A DNA stretch of 64,000 bases from Akkermansiaceae bacterium (GTDB lineage: Bacteria; Verrucomicrobiota; Verrucomicrobiia; Verrucomicrobiales; Akkermansiaceae): contig JAJQGU010000015.1 of NCBI GenBank assembly GCA_021200315.1, positions 1 to 64,000 of the forward strand, given 5' to 3'. A program made the translations under genes and the position numbers. The notes under the pieces were generated by a model. That model did not search any database. It was not told the DNA's origin and worked only from the letters and a program-made list of their open reading frames with translations. This document shows, in pieces, positions 10,142 through 19,751 of this stretch; position 1 is the stretch's first letter; every line of letters begins with the position of its first letter.

Positions 10142-10645
10142 TCACGAGACAAAGGACACCAGCCACTCAAGACACCTCCGAAGAGCCCCGCCGAAAATAA
10201 CATCCATAGCATCCAATATCTTCACGAGATAAAGACCAGCAGCCACTAGCTCGATGACAGCGCTCACTAGCCATGCAAGACCGGCGACAGGAGCCACTAG
10301 CCATCCAATATTCTTCTCAGCAAAGCCCATAAAACAGCCAAGCATCGCAGTCACACAAAAATTCACACTCAATAGCACTCCAATCACGCAACAGAGACTT
10401 AGCCACCCGACCCACTCATAGCCACCCACCCAGCAGCCAGCAACCGCTAGCAATCCACCCAGCAGATGGCAGCCAATAGCACCTCCTGACACACCGGAAA
10501 AGGCTAGTTTGTAGCTAAGCACCCAGCACAAGCCAGCCAGCAGATAGCAGACAATAGCCACAACAGGCAGCAGCTGCTGCGGCCACACAGCTATGGCAGC
10601 CACCACGCAGCTAGCCAGCACAAAAACTTTTAAAAATCTCATCAT
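10142..10645 (-). CDS. Hypothetical multi-pass membrane protein
   Basis: Very hydrophobic translation; GGAGGTG Shine-Dalgarno before ATG at 10645; repetitive 3' end. Confidence 0.5.
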   Translation of the reverse strand: MMRFLKVFVLASCVVAAIAVWPQQLLPVVAIVCYLLAGLCWVLSYKLAFSGVSGGAIGCHLLGGLLAVAGCWVGGYEWVGWLSLCCVIGVLLSVNFCVTAMLGCFMGFAEKNIGWLVAPVAGLAWLVSAVIELVAAGLYLVKILDAMDVIFGGALRRCLEWLVSFVS

Positions 10646-10672
10646 CAGTACACCTCCAACCGCCGCACTCAC

Positions 10673-10972
10673 TTAACTGCGTATAATAAATAAATATAAT
10701 ACAAATAGAAAGCTCAGCAATAAACCAGGCGTAACAGTTTTGATATTGAAAGGATTGCGCTGGGGTATAGCTGTAAACCTCACCTCTCCGGCGGTATGCA
10801 TTAACTCACTCAGTATGGCTTCTAACTCACGCTTGGTATCTTCAGAGAGGGACAACCGCCTCTTCTGAAGCACTTCTTCGTACCAAGCAGGGAGGCTTTT
10901 GCCGGACACTAGCATCTTATAAGCCACGTCTCGCCCTGGCATGTTGTCCAGTGTTAGTGTTACAATAGTCAC
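10673..10972 (-). CDS. Hypothetical small protein with C-terminal TM helix
   Basis: 99 aa, C-terminal helix LLLSFLFVLYLFII; directly upstream of and codirectional with 10142..10645. Confidence 0.5.
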   Translation of the reverse strand: MTIVTLTLDNMPGRDVAYKMLVSGKSLPAWYEEVLQKRRLSLSEDTKRELEAILSELMHTAGEVRFTAIPQRNPFNIKTVTPGLLLSFLFVLYLFIIRS

Positions 10973-11102
10973 GCAGCCATCGTACCATGCCGCCGCTATT
11001 GCGTCAACCTCGTGACGCAGTGACTAGTTTTGACTACCGCCGCGGCTGGGCTCGGAGATAGTTTCAGAGGGTGTCTTTCTGGGCGCATGAATACACAAAG
11101 CC

Positions 11103-11131
11103 TTGACTCGAAAATGTTTCTGTGTATAAAA
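11103..11131 (+). promoter_or_regulatory. Sigma70-like promoter (TTGACT - 16/17 - TATAAA)
   Basis: TTGACT 11103-11108 and TATAAA 11125-11130. Confidence 0.45.
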
Positions 11132-11145
11132 TTCGAAAATCCGAA

Positions 11146-11174
11146 AATTTCCCCACACGCGTGGGGATGGTTCG
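11146..11174 (+). repeat. Solitary type I-E-like CRISPR repeat unit
   Basis: AATTTCCCCACACGCGTGGGGATGGTTCG: 5 nt + CCCCAC + ACGC loop + GTGGGG + 8-nt tag ATGGTTCG, the same layout as the E. coli I-E repeat GAGTTCCCCGCGCCAGCGGGGATAAACCG. Confidence 0.4.
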
Positions 11175-11602
11175 ATTACGGCCCTTGGAAGCGAGGGGAA
11201 CGGCTCCTTTTTCCGGCTCTTTATAAACACCCTATCCGCTCCCGGAGCAGCCGAAAAAATAGTCAACATACTCAACATGGACATAATTTGTGCGAAACAA
11301 CTTACGCATTCCTCCCACCTTGGCTGCGCTGCTTTCTCTCTCCTTTGTACAAGCGTTCGTAACGTTCGTTTCGTTTGCCCCCCGCTCTAAAAAAATGGCC
11401 GACGAATCCTAAGCCTAACCACAACATCCGCCTTTCCTCTCGGGATTTTGACAGGCAGCAATCGCCGTAACGCCGCCAGAACCGCTTTCTCTTCTTCCCA
11501 TCAAAAACTTCGGGATGCGCCCCCGCCGTAGCCATCGTTATTTTAGGCTTGCCTTTTCCGGCGAAAAGTGGCATATCTCACCAGATTTAAACCAGCATCT
11601 TC

Positions 11603-14600
11603 ATGCCCAAAGACACCTCCATCCGCAAAATCCTCGTCATCGGCTCCGGACCCATCGTCATCGGGCAAGGGTGTGAGTTCGACTACTCCGGCACTCAGGC
11701 ATGCAAGGCTTTGAAGGAGGAAGGCTATGAAGTGGTGCTCGTCAATTCGAATCCCGCCACCATCATGACGGATCCCGAAACGGCTCCCCATACCTACATC
11801 GAGCCAATTACGCCGGAATACGTCGAAAAAATCATTCAAAAAGAAAAGCCCGACGCACTGCTGCCCACACTGGGAGGCCAAACGGCGCTGAACTGCGCCA
11901 TGGAGCTCTTTCGCAGCGGCGTGCTTGAACGCGAACATGTGCGCATGATCGGTGCCAACGCCGATGCGATCGACAAGGGGGAGGATCGTCTGCGCTTCAA
12001 AGAAGCCATGCTCCGGATCGGCCTCGATGTCCCTCGCTCCGGCATTGCGCACAACCTATCGGAGGCGCGGCGGGTTTCGGAGGAGATCGGCTCCTTCCCG
12101 TTGATCGTGCGCCCGGCGTTTACTCTGGGCGGCACCGGAGGCGGCATCGCCTACAACAAGGCGGAGTTTGAAGAGATCTGCACGCACGGCATCGACCTCT
12201 CTCCCGTGGGCGAAGTTCTGATCGAAGAATCCCTGCTGGGGTGGAAGGAATTTGAAATGGAGGTGATGCGCGACCGCAACGACAATTGCGTGGTCGTCTG
12301 CTCCATCGAGAATCTCGACCCGATGGGCATTCACACGGGAGATTCGATCACCGTGGCTCCCATTCAGACGCTGACGGATCGGGAATACCAGCTCATGCGA
12401 GACGCCTCCTTTGCCGTCATTCGGGAGATCGGGGTAGAAACCGGCGGGTCGAACATCCAGTTTGCCACGGATCCGAAAACGGGGCGAATGATCGTCATTG
12501 AAATGAATCCGCGCGTGTCGCGCTCATCGGCTCTGGCGTCGAAAGCGACGGGGTTCCCCATCGCCAAGCTGGCCGCCAAGCTGGCCGTGGGCTATACGCT
12601 TGATGAGATCCGCAATGACATCACGCGGGAAACCCCTGCTTCCTTCGAACCATCAATCGACTATGTGGTCACCAAGGTGCCCCGGTTCACCTTTGAGAAA
12701 TTCAAGCAGGCGGACGAGCGTCTCACGACGTCGATGAAATCAGTGGGGGAGGTGATGTCCATCGGGCGCACCTTCAAGGAATCCCTGCAGAAGGCTCTGC
12801 GCTCGCTCGAAACGGGGCGATGGGGATTCGGCTTCGACGCCAAATCTCCCGAAAATCCCACGCGGGAGGAGATTCACCGCAATCTGGCCGTGCCGAATGC
12901 CGAACGAATATTCTGGCTGCAGACAGCATTCACGCACGGCTTCACCTTAGAAGAAGTACACGAACTCACACAGATCGACCCGTGGTTCCTCGCCCAGCTG
13001 GAGGATTTGGCGCAAGCCGGCATGCGCCTGGCCGAACTCGATCTGAAAGAAGCCAAAAGACTGGGTTTTTCGGATCGCCAGATCGCCTTGGCACGAGGCG
13101 TGACCGAAGACGAGATCCGCCATGAGCGCAAGAGGCTCGGCATCATTCCCTGTTACCGACTGGTGGACACCTGCGCCGCCGAATTCGAGGCTTTTACTCC
13201 CTACTTCTATTCAAGCTACGGCGAGGAAAACGAAGCCCGCGTAAGCGGCCGCAAAAAGATCATGATTCTCGGCGGCGGGCCGAACCGCATCGGCCAGGGG
13301 ATTGAATTCGATTTCTGTTGCGTGCACGCCTCCTTTGCGCTGAAAGAATTGGGATATGAAACCATCATGGTCAACTCGAATCCCGAAACGGTTTCGACAG
13401 ACTACGACACTTCAGACAAGCTTTACTTCGAGCCTCTCACCTTAGAAGACGTGCTCAACATCTGCGATCAGGAAAAACCGGACGGCGTCATTGTGCAATT
13501 CGGCGGACAAACGCCTCTCAACCTCGCCTCCCAGCTCGAAGCCCACGGCGTGCCCATCATCGGCACGAGTCCGCGCAGCATCGAACTGGCCGAAGACCGC
13601 AAATACTTTTCCACCCTGCTCGATGAGATTCACCTCAAGCAGGCCGAAGCCGGCACTGCCGTGACAGAAGACGAGGCAGCCTGTGTGGCCGCGCGCATCG
13701 GGTACCCCGTCTTGGTGCGCCCATCATTCGTACTGGGCGGCCGCGCCATGATGATTGTCTACGACGAGCGGGAGCTGCGCCGATACATGCGCGAGGCCGT
13801 AAGCGCCTCGCCCGAGCGACCTGTACTCGTAGATCGCTTTCTGGAAAACGCGATGGAGATCGACGTAGACGTCATCGCCGACGGCGAAATCTCCGTGGTG
13901 GGTGCGATCATGCAGCATGTCGAGCCGGCGGGCATCCACTCAGGCGACTCTGCCTGTATGATTCCCGCCATGGGCGTTTCCATGGGCATGCACAAGGAAA
14001 TGATGCGCGCGGCGAAAGAGCTTGCCAAACGTCTGGAAGTGCGCGGACTGATGAACTGCCAGTTCGCCATCAAGGACGAACAGCTCTACGTCATCGAGGT
14101 GAATCCCCGCGCTTCGCGCACCGTGCCTTTCGTTTCAAAAAGCATCGGCGTGCCCCTAGCCAAACTGGCCGCCAAAGTCATGGCGGGCCAAACACTCGCC
14201 GAGCTGGGGTTTGTGAAAGAAGTGACGCCCGAATACCACTGCGTGAAAGAAGCCGTCTTCCCTTGGGGGCGCTTTCCCGGCATCGATGTGGTGCTCGGCC
14301 CCGAAATGCACTCCACCGGAGAAGTGATGGGCATTGATCCCGACCCCGAAATCGCCTTTGTAAAGGCTCAGATAAGCGCATTCAACACGCTGCCGGTCAG
14401 CGGCCTCGTATTCATTTCCGTGAGCGATCGCGATAAGGAGTCCATTGTGCCCATTGCGCGGGATCTGCTTCAAGCCGGCTTTGACATCTGCGCCACACGC
14501 GGCACGATGATCCACCTCCTTCAGCACGACATCGAGTGCGAGCGCGCCTACAAAGTGCTCGAAGGCCGTCGGCCGAATATTGTGGATCGCATCAAAAACG

Positions 14601-14815
14601 GTGAAATCGCCTTCGTCATCAATACGCCGGGATCGCATGACGCCCGAGCCGACGAAGTTTCCATTCGGGCTTCCGCCGTTTCGAACAAGGTCTCTTACTG
14701 TACGAATCTGGCCTCTGCACGCGCATGCACCTCCGCCATTCTCGGTCTCGCCAACAAGACGATTCAAGTGCGTTCCCTCCAAGAATATCAGCACGGATGG
14801 ACAGACCGAATCTAA
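11603..14815 (+). CDS. carB: Carbamoyl-phosphate synthase large subunit
   Basis: 1070 aa; two ATP-grasp halves ([56 protein letters not shown]) and a C-terminal MGS-like domain. Confidence 0.98.
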   Translation: MPKDTSIRKILVIGSGPIVIGQGCEFDYSGTQACKALKEEGYEVVLVNSNPATIMTDPETAPHTYIEPITPEYVEKIIQKEKPDALLPTLGGQTALNCAMELFRSGVLEREHVRMIGANADAIDKGEDRLRFKEAMLRIGLDVPRSGIAHNLSEARRVSEEIGSFPLIVRPAFTLGGTGGGIAYNKAEFEEICTHGIDLSPVGEVLIEESLLGWKEFEMEVMRDRNDNCVVVCSIENLDPMGIHTGDSITVAPIQTLTDREYQLMRDASFAVIREIGVETGGSNIQFATDPKTGRMIVIEMNPRVSRSSALASKATGFPIAKLAAKLAVGYTLDEIRNDITRETPASFEPSIDYVVTKVPRFTFEKFKQADERLTTSMKSVGEVMSIGRTFKESLQKALRSLETGRWGFGFDAKSPENPTREEIHRNLAVPNAERIFWLQTAFTHGFTLEEVHELTQIDPWFLAQLEDLAQAGMRLAELDLKEAKRLGFSDRQIALARGVTEDEIRHERKRLGIIPCYRLVDTCAAEFEAFTPYFYSSYGEENEARVSGRKKIMILGGGPNRIGQGIEFDFCCVHASFALKELGYETIMVNSNPETVSTDYDTSDKLYFEPLTLEDVLNICDQEKPDGVIVQFGGQTPLNLASQLEAHGVPIIGTSPRSIELAEDRKYFSTLLDEIHLKQAEAGTAVTEDEAACVAARIGYPVLVRPSFVLGGRAMMIVYDERELRRYMREAVSASPERPVLVDRFLENAMEIDVDVIADGEISVVGAIMQHVEPAGIHSGDSACMIPAMGVSMGMHKEMMRAAKELAKRLEVRGLMNCQFAIKDEQLYVIEVNPRASRTVPFVSKSIGVPLAKLAAKVMAGQTLAELGFVKEVTPEYHCVKEAVFPWGRFPGIDVVLGPEMHSTGEVMGIDPDPEIAFVKAQISAFNTLPVSGLVFISVSDRDKESIVPIARDLLQAGFDICATRGTMIHLLQHDIECERAYKVLEGRRPNIVDRIKNGEIAFVINTPGSHDARADEVSIRASAVSNKVSYCTNLASARACTSAILGLANKTIQVRSLQEYQHGWTDRI

Positions 14816-15057
14816 AAACGACGAGGCGCACACTCGCTTCCGCACGCTGAGAAGGAGCGATTCGGCTTTTCTCCCGCTATATCGGACGCATTTCTGAACG
14901 CTTCAGGGGAGCAGCGGGAGCACGATTCCTCATACGGCATGCACTCCGCGGCGGCTGGCGTAAACAGCGAGATGCCGCACCGGAAAACAAGGGAAACAGC
15001 GAGCGGCCTCTCTTCCGCGAATGCGGCAAGAGAGAAAACCGCGGGATGGAATTCTAC

Positions 15058-16656
15058 TCATATTTCCGACTCTTTCTCCCGGGGGCCGGCTTTTTCCCCT
15101 TCGACGGCGGATTTGAGACGACGCAAAGTCGGCAGGGAGCGCTGCAGAAGATAGTCATTGGACGCCTTCACCAACTCGCGGTCAAGGCTGATAATGTAGG
15201 GAGGCTTGTTGACGCTCAAAACTGTAAGGCCGGATGGGGTGGGAGCGTCCAAAAGTTCGGCCGCCTCTTCGAGAGACCGCACCGGCTGGCCATTGATGGC
15301 GTCGAGCACGCAGGCGGCCATACGGTCATATCCCAAGGTAGCCGGGGTTGGGATCACCAGAGCAAGTGCCACGAGTTCCTGCCGCCCCTCCTTCAAATAT
15401 TCCTCCTTGTTGCGTTCAATGGCCAGGTATTCGTAAGGGACACCCGCTTTCGCCCTGTTCTTGAACGCCTCAAGATAATCGGCCGTGACCGCTTGGAAAA
15501 GCAGGCCGCCATACATGATGTAACGCGGCTGCTCGCCCGGTTTGTCTCTACCGATCAGCGACTTTTCCAAGGCATCCCGGTTGATCGAGACAGAGAGAAT
15601 CCGGCGCTCTCCCTGTCTCAGAATCTCCAATTCGGCACTATCGCCCAATGCGTGCGCACCCCGCAACAAAGCCACCCAACTCAATGGCCCCAAGCGAGGA
15701 TGCCGGCAAAGTCCGCGAGCATCAATCGGCACGCCGTCCACGGAAACGAGGACGTCCCCTTTCTTCAGACCGGCCGCCTCCGCCGCAGAACGGGGTTCCA
15801 CCTTAGAGATGTAGACGCCGCCGTCTTCTTCCCTCAGATTCAAGTATGCACGAAAGGCGGGATCTATCAGCTGCTCCATAGAGGCTCCCAGAACAGGAAC
15901 GCCGGGAGAATCTTCCTCAGGGCCTTCAATGAAACGCCTCAAAACTTCCTGATCGGGAGAGAAGAGCAACTGTGCCTCGGCCGAGTAAGACTCGGCGATC
16001 CCCACGAGCCCCCCATTCTTCACCAAGGGAAGCCCCGGCGCGCCTTCCGAGAGTACCTGACCGACCTTGACCTTCACTTGAGGAAGGAACGCCGCACTTT
16101 CTCCCCCGCTCTCCACCGCAACAGGCGTCACCAAAGGTATCCCCCCGCGGGCGGTATCCCACACTTCGGCGGTGTCTCCCGTTTTCAAAGGAAATCCCAA
16201 CGCCAAAGGGACGCTTTTCTCAAAGAACGAGAGATCTTCTTCCCGCAGGGGTTCAATGATCCCCAACCCGGCATCGGAATCGACCTTCACGACGCGCCCA
16301 GCGATGGTGCGCGAGCCGTCGGGCAGACTGATTTCCATCACATTGGCCGAGCGCAAATCCGCATCGGGGATCAGAATGCGGCCGTCGCCCAGATAAATCC
16401 CACAGAGTTTTCTCGTGGCGGGGTCCTCCTTTTCCCAAGGAATGATCTGATTGTACCCTTGGGAGACCACCTTGACGCTCACGAGAGAAGCGTCAGGAGA
16501 CGGGAGCGGGGACGGCTCCCGCGCATCCGAGAGAAGCGCCGGCTCTTTGCGAACGTTTTCCGCAGCATCATTGTGTCCCGCAGTTCTCGGGGTTGGTTTG
16601 CAACCGGCACAGAAAGCGGCTCCGAGCAAAAAGATCAGAATTTTGGGAGTCATCAT
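15058..16656 (-). CDS. DegP/HtrA-like lipoprotein with PDZ domain, apparent pseudoprotease
   Basis: Lipobox FCAGC; trypsin-like fold and PDZ parallel the upstream paralog, but the catalytic His and Ser positions are replaced (ILIPDAD; SEGAPGLPLV). Confidence 0.7.
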   Translation of the reverse strand: MMTPKILIFLLGAAFCAGCKPTPRTAGHNDAAENVRKEPALLSDAREPSPLPSPDASLVSVKVVSQGYNQIIPWEKEDPATRKLCGIYLGDGRILIPDADLRSANVMEISLPDGSRTIAGRVVKVDSDAGLGIIEPLREEDLSFFEKSVPLALGFPLKTGDTAEVWDTARGGIPLVTPVAVESGGESAAFLPQVKVKVGQVLSEGAPGLPLVKNGGLVGIAESYSAEAQLLFSPDQEVLRRFIEGPEEDSPGVPVLGASMEQLIDPAFRAYLNLREEDGGVYISKVEPRSAAEAAGLKKGDVLVSVDGVPIDARGLCRHPRLGPLSWVALLRGAHALGDSAELEILRQGERRILSVSINRDALEKSLIGRDKPGEQPRYIMYGGLLFQAVTADYLEAFKNRAKAGVPYEYLAIERNKEEYLKEGRQELVALALVIPTPATLGYDRMAACVLDAINGQPVRSLEEAAELLDAPTPSGLTVLSVNKPPYIISLDRELVKASNDYLLQRSLPTLRRLKSAVEGEKAGPREKESEI

Positions 16657-16685
16657 ATACTTGAGAAATCAGAAACGGAAGAGCG

Positions 16686-18275
16686 TCATGGTTGAACGGG
16701 GCGACTGGAAGAAAGGCGGGCTTTCGAAGAAATGGCGTAACGTTGCGAGACACGCAAGTTGGCCTCGTCGATCTCAGAGGAGGCAAAGACCACCGGGCGG
16801 CCGCCCTCTTCGAATTCAATCACAGTGAAATCCGGGCGTTTCCCGTCCGCAGGGTAAAGCAGCTCGCAGAGATGGGAGAGTCCTCTGACCTCCACGCCGT
16901 TGACTTTCTTCACAATTCGATTGCCATAACCCGAAAGCCGGGAATTGATCACATCCGGGAGTACACGGGTGACCAGCACTACATCTTCCTTTTGAAGCCA
17001 TCCCCCCTTGTTGATGAAATCGTACAGGGCAGGAACATAGGTTTCGTTGGAAATTTTTTGAGACTCAACGACGTCTCGCTGCATCGGCTGGAAGAGAAGT
17101 CCCCCGAACACGACATAGCGCGCAAGGCGGTCAAAGCTTTTGGAGAGCACATTCATGCATGGAATAGGGCGGAGCGTAACCTGCAAACGCTGCGGAACAC
17201 CATTGCGCAGTACTTCCAGTTGCAGCACGTCTCCGGCAAAACGCCGCTCAATGAGTTCTTTGAACAGCACTCGCCGCCCATCCATCTCCACCATGCACGA
17301 GCTGTCCACCTCATGCCCCCCAATCTTCATCAGGACGTCTCCCGAGCGCAGCACATTGTCCGAAGGCCCGCCGGGGATCACATTGCCCACCAGTGCGCCT
17401 TTTTCATCATCCTTCAGTTTCAGATGCCGCCTCATGGCGGGATTCTCAATGGGGAAAATATCGGCGCCCAATGTCATGTAACCGTCGTACTTTCCGTCAG
17501 AAACGTCCTTCAAGAAACGCTGGATGACGGATACGGGGATGACATAGCCGGTGCTGTTGGCGCCGCGAAGTCCTTGGAATGCCACGCCGGCGACTTTATC
17601 GCCCTTGAGGACAGGGCCGCCGCTGTTTCCCGGATTGATGGCGGCGTCCACCTGCACGGTGAGATGAGAACTGTAGCCGTCGTGCGCGTACTGCGTATTT
17701 TCAATCCGCGAAACAATCCCACGCGTCACGGAGAGCCGAGTGCCGCCAATGGGGTAGCCGATCGTCCTTACCTCATCTTCCAGCTCCGGCAACTCGTCGT
17801 CAAATTCGAGGAACGGAACACCCGCGAAATCCGCCGGGTTTTCCACCTCAAGCAAAGCCAGATCCGCATCATGCGCCACATACTTCACGTGCGCACGGAT
17901 TTTGCGGGAATCCCCCAAGCGGGAGACATAAATACGCTCGGTATTGCTCACCACATGCGCATTCGTCATGAACAGCCCTTTCCCCACAAGAAAACCCGTA
18001 CCCACGCCCTGCATGTACTGGCCGATCTGCCACGGCAGGCAGAAATTAGGCTGCAGACAGGCAGCCTCTATTTTCACAATCCCTCTGTATTCATCCGCCA
18101 AAGAAAAAGCCGACGTCTTGCGGACAGACTGCTGCACTTCTTCCGAAGCCTCCGCCACCGGAACGGCCATCTCTTCCATGCGGCATGAAGCATTGACGGA
18201 TTCCATCGATTTCTCCTCTTGCGCTGCCGGCATCAGTGGAGACGAAAGAACGAGTGCGATCAGGAATCGATACAT
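16686..18275 (-). CDS. DegP/HtrA-like serine protease with PDZ domains
   Basis: LFMTNAHVVSN (His), DADLALLEV (Asp), INPGNSGGPVLKGDKVAGVAFQG (Ser). Confidence 0.9.
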   Translation of the reverse strand: MYRFLIALVLSSPLMPAAQEEKSMESVNASCRMEEMAVPVAEASEEVQQSVRKTSAFSLADEYRGIVKIEAACLQPNFCLPWQIGQYMQGVGTGFLVGKGLFMTNAHVVSNTERIYVSRLGDSRKIRAHVKYVAHDADLALLEVENPADFAGVPFLEFDDELPELEDEVRTIGYPIGGTRLSVTRGIVSRIENTQYAHDGYSSHLTVQVDAAINPGNSGGPVLKGDKVAGVAFQGLRGANSTGYVIPVSVIQRFLKDVSDGKYDGYMTLGADIFPIENPAMRRHLKLKDDEKGALVGNVIPGGPSDNVLRSGDVLMKIGGHEVDSSCMVEMDGRRVLFKELIERRFAGDVLQLEVLRNGVPQRLQVTLRPIPCMNVLSKSFDRLARYVVFGGLLFQPMQRDVVESQKISNETYVPALYDFINKGGWLQKEDVVLVTRVLPDVINSRLSGYGNRIVKKVNGVEVRGLSHLCELLYPADGKRPDFTVIEFEEGGRPVVFASSEIDEANLRVSQRYAISSKARLSSSRPVQP

Positions 18276-18495
18276 GGCAGTGTTGATACTACCGCATTTC
18301 TGACTTGGCGTCAAGCTGGGATTGAGACCGCCCCGGTCCGCCCACACGTTTCCCAAAGATCGCACCCCGGGAAAATCTCTGAAACACCTGTGCGGGCATC
18401 GGGGAAAGGAACTAGCAAATCTTGACGTTTATGCGACGGGTGAATATAATCATATCTGCTTTCGCCGGATGGCGGGAAAAACTGACATTTCAACC

Positions 18496-18966
18496 ATGGA
18501 ACGCAGTAAAGCCCTTAACGTGATCATGGCCGTCCTCCGCATCGGGTTCGGTTTGTTTTTCTTGTACACGAGCATTTCAAAAATCGCCTCGCTGGAAGAA
18601 ACGGCCGAGTTCCTCTCACGCTGCGACGTACTGCCCGAGTGGGGCTCCTTTCCGCTCGCCTGCGTCGGAGTGAGCATGGAACTGGTGGTTTCCATCTGCT
18701 TTCTCGGAAAGTGGCTGTATCGAGGAGCCACGCTGATGGGCACCCTGATGGCCGGTGTTTTTCTGGGCCTCTTCCTCCAAGCGTGGATTCGCGGGCTCAA
18801 ATTGAGCTGTAATTGTTTGGGTAACCTGCGCCCCATTGATGATTATCCATGGGAAGTCTTAGTGCGCGCCTTGCTGTTGGCAGGCATGCTTCTTCTCGCG
18901 TGGGATTCCCGCCGTGCCCGGGGCTCTCTTTGGGAATCGCGGACTTTTGATTTCAGCGAGATTTGA
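18496..18966 (+). CDS. MauE/DoxX-like membrane protein
   Basis: Four TM helices; LRIGFGLFFLYTSISKIASLEETAEFL pattern. Confidence 0.7.
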   Translation: MERSKALNVIMAVLRIGFGLFFLYTSISKIASLEETAEFLSRCDVLPEWGSFPLACVGVSMELVVSICFLGKWLYRGATLMGTLMAGVFLGLFLQAWIRGLKLSCNCLGNLRPIDDYPWEVLVRALLLAGMLLLAWDSRRARGSLWESRTFDFSEI

Positions 18967-19751
18967 ACCGGGCGGGATGCGGAGCACCAATTCATTGATT
19001 ACAGGCGCGGCTCACGTGTTCTAAATAATTTGAGAGCAGAAGAAGCAGCTGGCTTTACAGAATCTTCAATAGAGATTAAAAGCTGAAATATATTGAAACA
19101 TTTTTCTTTATCCAGTATTGTTGATTAATAGGGCATTATCACGAAAAAATAAACCTATGAAAATAGGAAAGGAGCATACTGTCCACTCCGGTTAAATATT
19201 TATGTGTTACAGCAACATCTGGCGAGCATGCTCAGGGAAAAGGGTGCGCTGTAATCGAGGAAAATCAACACATGAACTTTTTGCGTTGTTTTATTGATCT
19301 AGAATACTTTATAAGAGACACGAGATAACGGGAAAGAGACATTTCCTGCTCCCGGGTCATTTTGTATAAACATATACACAGACGAGACATGGAGATTCGG
19401 TACAACATTTGCACCCTTCGAAGGAATCGTTCATCCCGCTCATAACTGATATGAAGAAAAGCGCCTCTGTGACGGCATCGCTTCCCCCATGTGAAGTTCG
19501 TGTTCTCAGTGCTTATTTAAAAATCTTATCTACTGGGATTCGAGACTCCGTGGCTACTATTGCCGAGAATGACGAAATCCCGCTCATCGTTTATTTTTAG
19601 ACTTTTCTTTGTGCGGAATTATCTGACATTTGTGTACAACCTTACGTATCGTGATAAAAGACACAAACTTTCAGCAAACATCATATATACTGCAATTGCA
19701 GTCCGAGAGATTTGCAATCTCTTTCCCCTCGGCAAAACTCGGAACACGAGC

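Noticed and set aside
11030-11362. 110-aa ORF spanning the CRISPR-like repeat
   Set aside because: No ribosome-binding site or recognisable composition; the nucleotide-level repeat/promoter explanation fits better.
14866-14925. CTCCCGCT...AGCGGGAG pairing after carB as terminator
   Set aside because: Long loop and no T-tract; too weak to call.
15046-18188. 549-aa and 498-aa plus-strand ORFs
   Set aside because: Antisense to the DegP-like genes, which carry clear protease motifs.
18940-19015. tRNA-like GGTTCAAATC on the minus strand
   Set aside because: No T-arm stem pairing and no acceptor or anticodon arms; overlaps the end of the DoxX-like gene.
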